Under the pieces are notes generated by a model. The model had not been told where the DNA came from, searched no databases, and worked only from the letters and a program-made list of their open reading frames with translations. This document shows, in pieces, positions 61,681 to 64,000 of a stretch of 64,000 nt of DNA. Source of the DNA: Chloroflexota bacterium (GTDB taxonomy: Bacteria > Chloroflexota > Anaerolineae > Aggregatilineales > Phototrophicaceae); assembly GCA_026707745.1 (NCBI GenBank), contig JAPOWG010000040.1, forward strand, positions 1 through 64,000, written 5' to 3'. Every line of letters starts with the position of its first letter. Positions within the stretch are counted from its first letter, which is position 1. The translations under genes were made by a program, and so were the position numbers.

Positions 61681-62994
61681 ATGACATTCACAAACTCATT
61701 TCGCCTGATGCCAGTGGGGGGAATCACCCCGAAAACAGCGCGGACCATGCTGGCTTTGGCCGCGCTTCTACTTTGTTTATCGTATTTGACCGAAACTCAT
61801 GTAAATGCGCAAGAGAATCCCCCTTCCCAGGTTGACGCGCGGGAACAGCCGCTACAGGCCTGGTTGCCGGTTCCGCTGATATCCGACGAATCCGGCGTCG
61901 CTTTCGCGCTCTTGCAAGAACACACAAGCGTCTTCTCCTCCAACAACAACATAGACGTCGAATACCGCATCAAGAATGTTGGTGTGACCGGCGGAATCAT
62001 GTCGTCCATTCGGTCCGCAAGCGAGGTAGCCCCTGGGGCTCTGCCGGATGTCGCTCTCATCCGTCGGCGCGACTTCACCCCGACACAGGCGCGGCAGTAT
62101 CTGTACTCTATGGAGACGCTGTTCTCGTCGGCCTTAATTAGCGACCTGGGGATCGCGCTGGAATTCGGCCAGATCCCGCAGGACGGCGGCATGGCTCTTT
62201 ATGGTTTGCCGTATTTCTTTGAAGTATTGCACGCCGTCTCTACTCAGCCGCTGGCCGATGCAGCGCTTGGCGTCCGTTTCGACGATGTGCTTTCTCACGG
62301 CGCTACGCTGCTTTTCCCTGCGGCGCGCAGCACCGGCTTGAACCAAACGTTTTATCTTCAATATCTGGCCGCGGGCGGTTCCGCTTCCCGCAACGATGTC
62401 GTCGCAATTGATGAAGGCGCGCTTTTTGCCGTTTTGGAATTCTACGAGCAACTTGTGAATCAAGAGCTGATTCCGGTCGACGTACTCAGCTATCAGGCGC
62501 CTGCCGATTATCGGCCGGAATTTCTTAGCAACTCAGATCCGGCGAAGGTCGCCGTATTTGCTTCAAGTGAATATTTGTCGATGCTGGACCAGCATGACAT
62601 AGAATTGTTCCCATCCAACATACCGACTGCCAATGGTGAAAGCCTGGCGACGCGCGATGGCTGGCTCTGGGTAATCATCACGCCCGATCAAACGCGCCAG
62701 ACGCTCTCGGCTCGTTTTCTGGAATGGATGACCGAGCCTGCGTTCCACGCCGAATTCGCAAAGGCGCTGTATCAACTGCCCACGCAGCCCGCAATATTGC
62801 GGGAAAGTTTGCCGGAAAACGTCGATCACCAATTCTTTGAAGACCTCTTGTACAAGGGTATCCTGCCACTGCCGGAAAGCGAGGGCGGCTCCGCCCCGCG
62901 GATTATGCAAGAGGCTTTGGCCCAGGTCTTGCATGGCGAAGCCAGCGCCGCCTCCGCAACACGACAAGTAATGAACCAGTTCGGCGGCCGTTAA
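61681..62994 (+). CDS. Orphan extracellular solute-binding protein, family 1 like
   Basis: 437 residues from the ATG at 61681; ATG at 61708 is equally good (MPVGGITPKTARTML) and one at 61552 gives an unlikely N terminus. A signal segment (MLALAALLLCLSYLTE, likely cleavage after VNA) precedes a periplasmic-binding fold. GALPDVALIRRRDF, YGLPYFFEVLHAV, FPAARSTG and GWLWVIITPDQTRQTLSARF recall MalE-type sugar-binding proteins. There is no lipobox Cys at the end of the signal segment and no permease or ATPase gene nearby. Its stop overlaps the next convergent gene by four bases. Confidence 0.7.
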   Translation: MTFTNSFRLMPVGGITPKTARTMLALAALLLCLSYLTETHVNAQENPPSQVDAREQPLQAWLPVPLISDESGVAFALLQEHTSVFSSNNNIDVEYRIKNVGVTGGIMSSIRSASEVAPGALPDVALIRRRDFTPTQARQYLYSMETLFSSALISDLGIALEFGQIPQDGGMALYGLPYFFEVLHAVSTQPLADAALGVRFDDVLSHGATLLFPAARSTGLNQTFYLQYLAAGGSASRNDVVAIDEGALFAVLEFYEQLVNQELIPVDVLSYQAPADYRPEFLSNSDPAKVAVFASSEYLSMLDQHDIELFPSNIPTANGESLATRDGWLWVIITPDQTRQTLSARFLEWMTEPAFHAEFAKALYQLPTQPAILRESLPENVDHQFFEDLLYKGILPLPESEGGSAPRIMQEALAQVLHGEASAASATRQVMNQFGGR

Positions 62995-64000
62995 GGGAGG
63001 AGCGCCTTCTGATAGAATCGGTGGGTCTTGTAGATTTTGCTGCCCAAATTGACGCTGATGCCAATCAGCGGATTTGTCTCCAGAATCCAGCCGGAATCCA
63101 GATAGTCATATTGCGAAGGCAACAGCGCCTTCATCAAAGCCAGAAACATCGCCAACTCGACGCCTCTATTGCGGTATTCTTTTTTGACGCCCATCAAGGG
63201 CATGCGCACGCCGCGGATCGACTTTCGGATCTTCCAGTGCCAAGCCACCTGCGCCATCGTCAAAACTTCCGGCACGCCCGGCCGCGGATAGGCGCGATGT
63301 AACGGCTCGTTGAAATTGGGAATCGAGAGAGCAAAGCCGACCGGCTCGCCGGCGATTTCGGCGAAGCATGCCAGGTTCGGCTCTACCAGCATCCCCAAGT
63401 CGTCTACCAAGGCTTGCAATTCGGCCTCGTTCATGGGGATGAATCCCCAATTCTGTTCCCAGGCGGCATTGTATATTTCCTGAAAGCGCTTGAATTCGGT
63501 TTTCCTGTCACGCCCGTTAAACTTGCGCACGCTAATATTGCTGCGCTTGGCCGCGCGGCCAACCAACCGTTCCAGGCGAGTCAAGGTATCGTTGGCTTCG
63601 ATCAAGTCGCGATCCATGTACAAGCAGTGGACATCCATCACCTTGTCGAATCCCGCAGACTCTACCAGTCCCTGATAGAAAGGCGGGTTATAGGGCATCA
63701 TGATCACGGGACGGGAAAAGTTGTCGATGAGCAATCCACATTCCTCGTTGGTTGTAAATGTCGCGGGTCCCCGTATGGCTGCGGCGCCCCTTCCCTTCAC
63801 CCACTCGCACGCGACTTCGAGCAGAGCGTGGGCGACCTCCGGCTCGTTGACCGTCTCGAACATGCCAAAGAAACCGATATTCTCGTCCTGGTAACGATTG
63901 TGCTCGTGGTTGATGAATGCGACAACCGTCCCCAGCATATCGTCGCCTCGCCAAGCCGCGAAATATTCGCCCTCCATGTATTGCCAGGCAGGATGTTTGG
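62991..64000 (-). CDS. GNAT-like protein, 5' end cut by the window edge
   Basis: An open frame that continues to the last base. Translation upstream of the ATG at 63977 reads KHPAWQYMEGEYFAAWRG, which continues the protein, so the true start lies outside. Recognisable features: GEYFAAWRGDDMLGTVVAFI, the acyl-CoA-like region (VAHALLEVACEWVKGRGAA) and a C-terminal half with GVKKEYRNRGVELAMF and ETNPLIGISVNLGSKIYKTH. It resembles the YghO/GNAT-like family of unknown substrate. It is convergent with the solute-binding gene. Confidence 0.75.
   Translation of the reverse strand, partial: KHPAWQYMEGEYFAAWRGDDMLGTVVAFINHEHNRYQDENIGFFGMFETVNEPEVAHALLEVACEWVKGRGAAAIRGPATFTTNEECGLLIDNFSRPVIMMPYNPPFYQGLVESAGFDKVMDVHCLYMDRDLIEANDTLTRLERLVGRAAKRSNISVRKFNGRDRKTEFKRFQEIYNAAWEQNWGFIPMNEAELQALVDDLGMLVEPNLACFAEIAGEPVGFALSIPNFNEPLHRAYPRPGVPEVLTMAQVAWHWKIRKSIRGVRMPLMGVKKEYRNRGVELAMFLALMKALLPSQYDYLDSGWILETNPLIGISVNLGSKIYKTHRFYQKALLP

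Overview
The window reads as chromosomal DNA of a GC-rich, uncultured-type bacterium, most likely a member of the Chloroflexota (Anaerolineae-like). I base this on the order and style of the cell-division cluster, a cobalamin-dependent ribonucleotide reductase with a C-terminal zinc ribbon, a FadF-like membrane Fe-S oxidoreductase, and GT-C glycosyltransferases with a large exported C-terminal part. The taxonomic call is inference; no rRNA gene is present. There is no phage, insertion sequence or CRISPR array.

Layout. 1-330: intergenic with a REP-like hairpin and a C11 tract. 331-3532: a SerB-like phosphatase, a second HAD phosphatase and a SerA-like dehydrogenase. 3539-5425: uvrC. 5577-20971: division and cell-wall (dcw) cluster, in order rsmH, ftsL-like, ftsI, mraY, murD, ftsW, murG, two CvpA-like membrane proteins, murC, murB, ftsQ, ftsA, ftsZ, closed by a terminator. 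mraZ, murE, murF and ddl are absent from it. 21023-21528: non-coding with a structured element. 21529-24075: class II ribonucleotide reductase. 24156-24711: small AT-richer islet with a DUF2188 protein and a DNA-methyltransferase remnant. 24726-28974: DUF218/YdcF protein, five-LysM secreted protein, arginase-like protein, P1-family peptidase, small CxxC protein. 29098-31180: infC-rpmI-rplT and a TrmH-family RNA methyltransferase. 31323-32008: vapBC-type toxin-antitoxin pair. 32166-33572: lpdA.

33589-48704 is the most striking accessory region. Seven tandem, co-oriented paralogues of a GT-C (GT39/ArnT-like) membrane glycosyltransferase lie between a SAM-dependent methyltransferase and a GNAT acetyltransferase. 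All carry the same putative catalytic acidic loop and the same exported C-terminal domain. The arrangement looks like a surface-glycosylation operon grown by repeated duplication.

48865-50886: FadF-like Fe-S oxidoreductase. 51060-56739: DinB-like protein, hisS, malQ and a GH13 enzyme. 56824-57836: an acidic protein ending in a sliding-clamp-like motif, then tadA. 57906-61523: an old tandem duplication of tRNA-Ser(CGA), a secreted protein and a LOG-family gene, in which one tRNA and one LOG copy have decayed. 61681-64000: an orphan solute-binding protein and a partial GNAT-like gene running off the window.

Three further points stand out. The FtsI homologue has lost the catalytic lysine of its SxxK motif (now SIVQ) and has KAGT instead of KTGT. 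The SerA-like enzyme has His in place of the conserved active-site Arg. A roughly 52-59 bp intergenic element recurs at four sites (1857, 6624, 26531, 48745).
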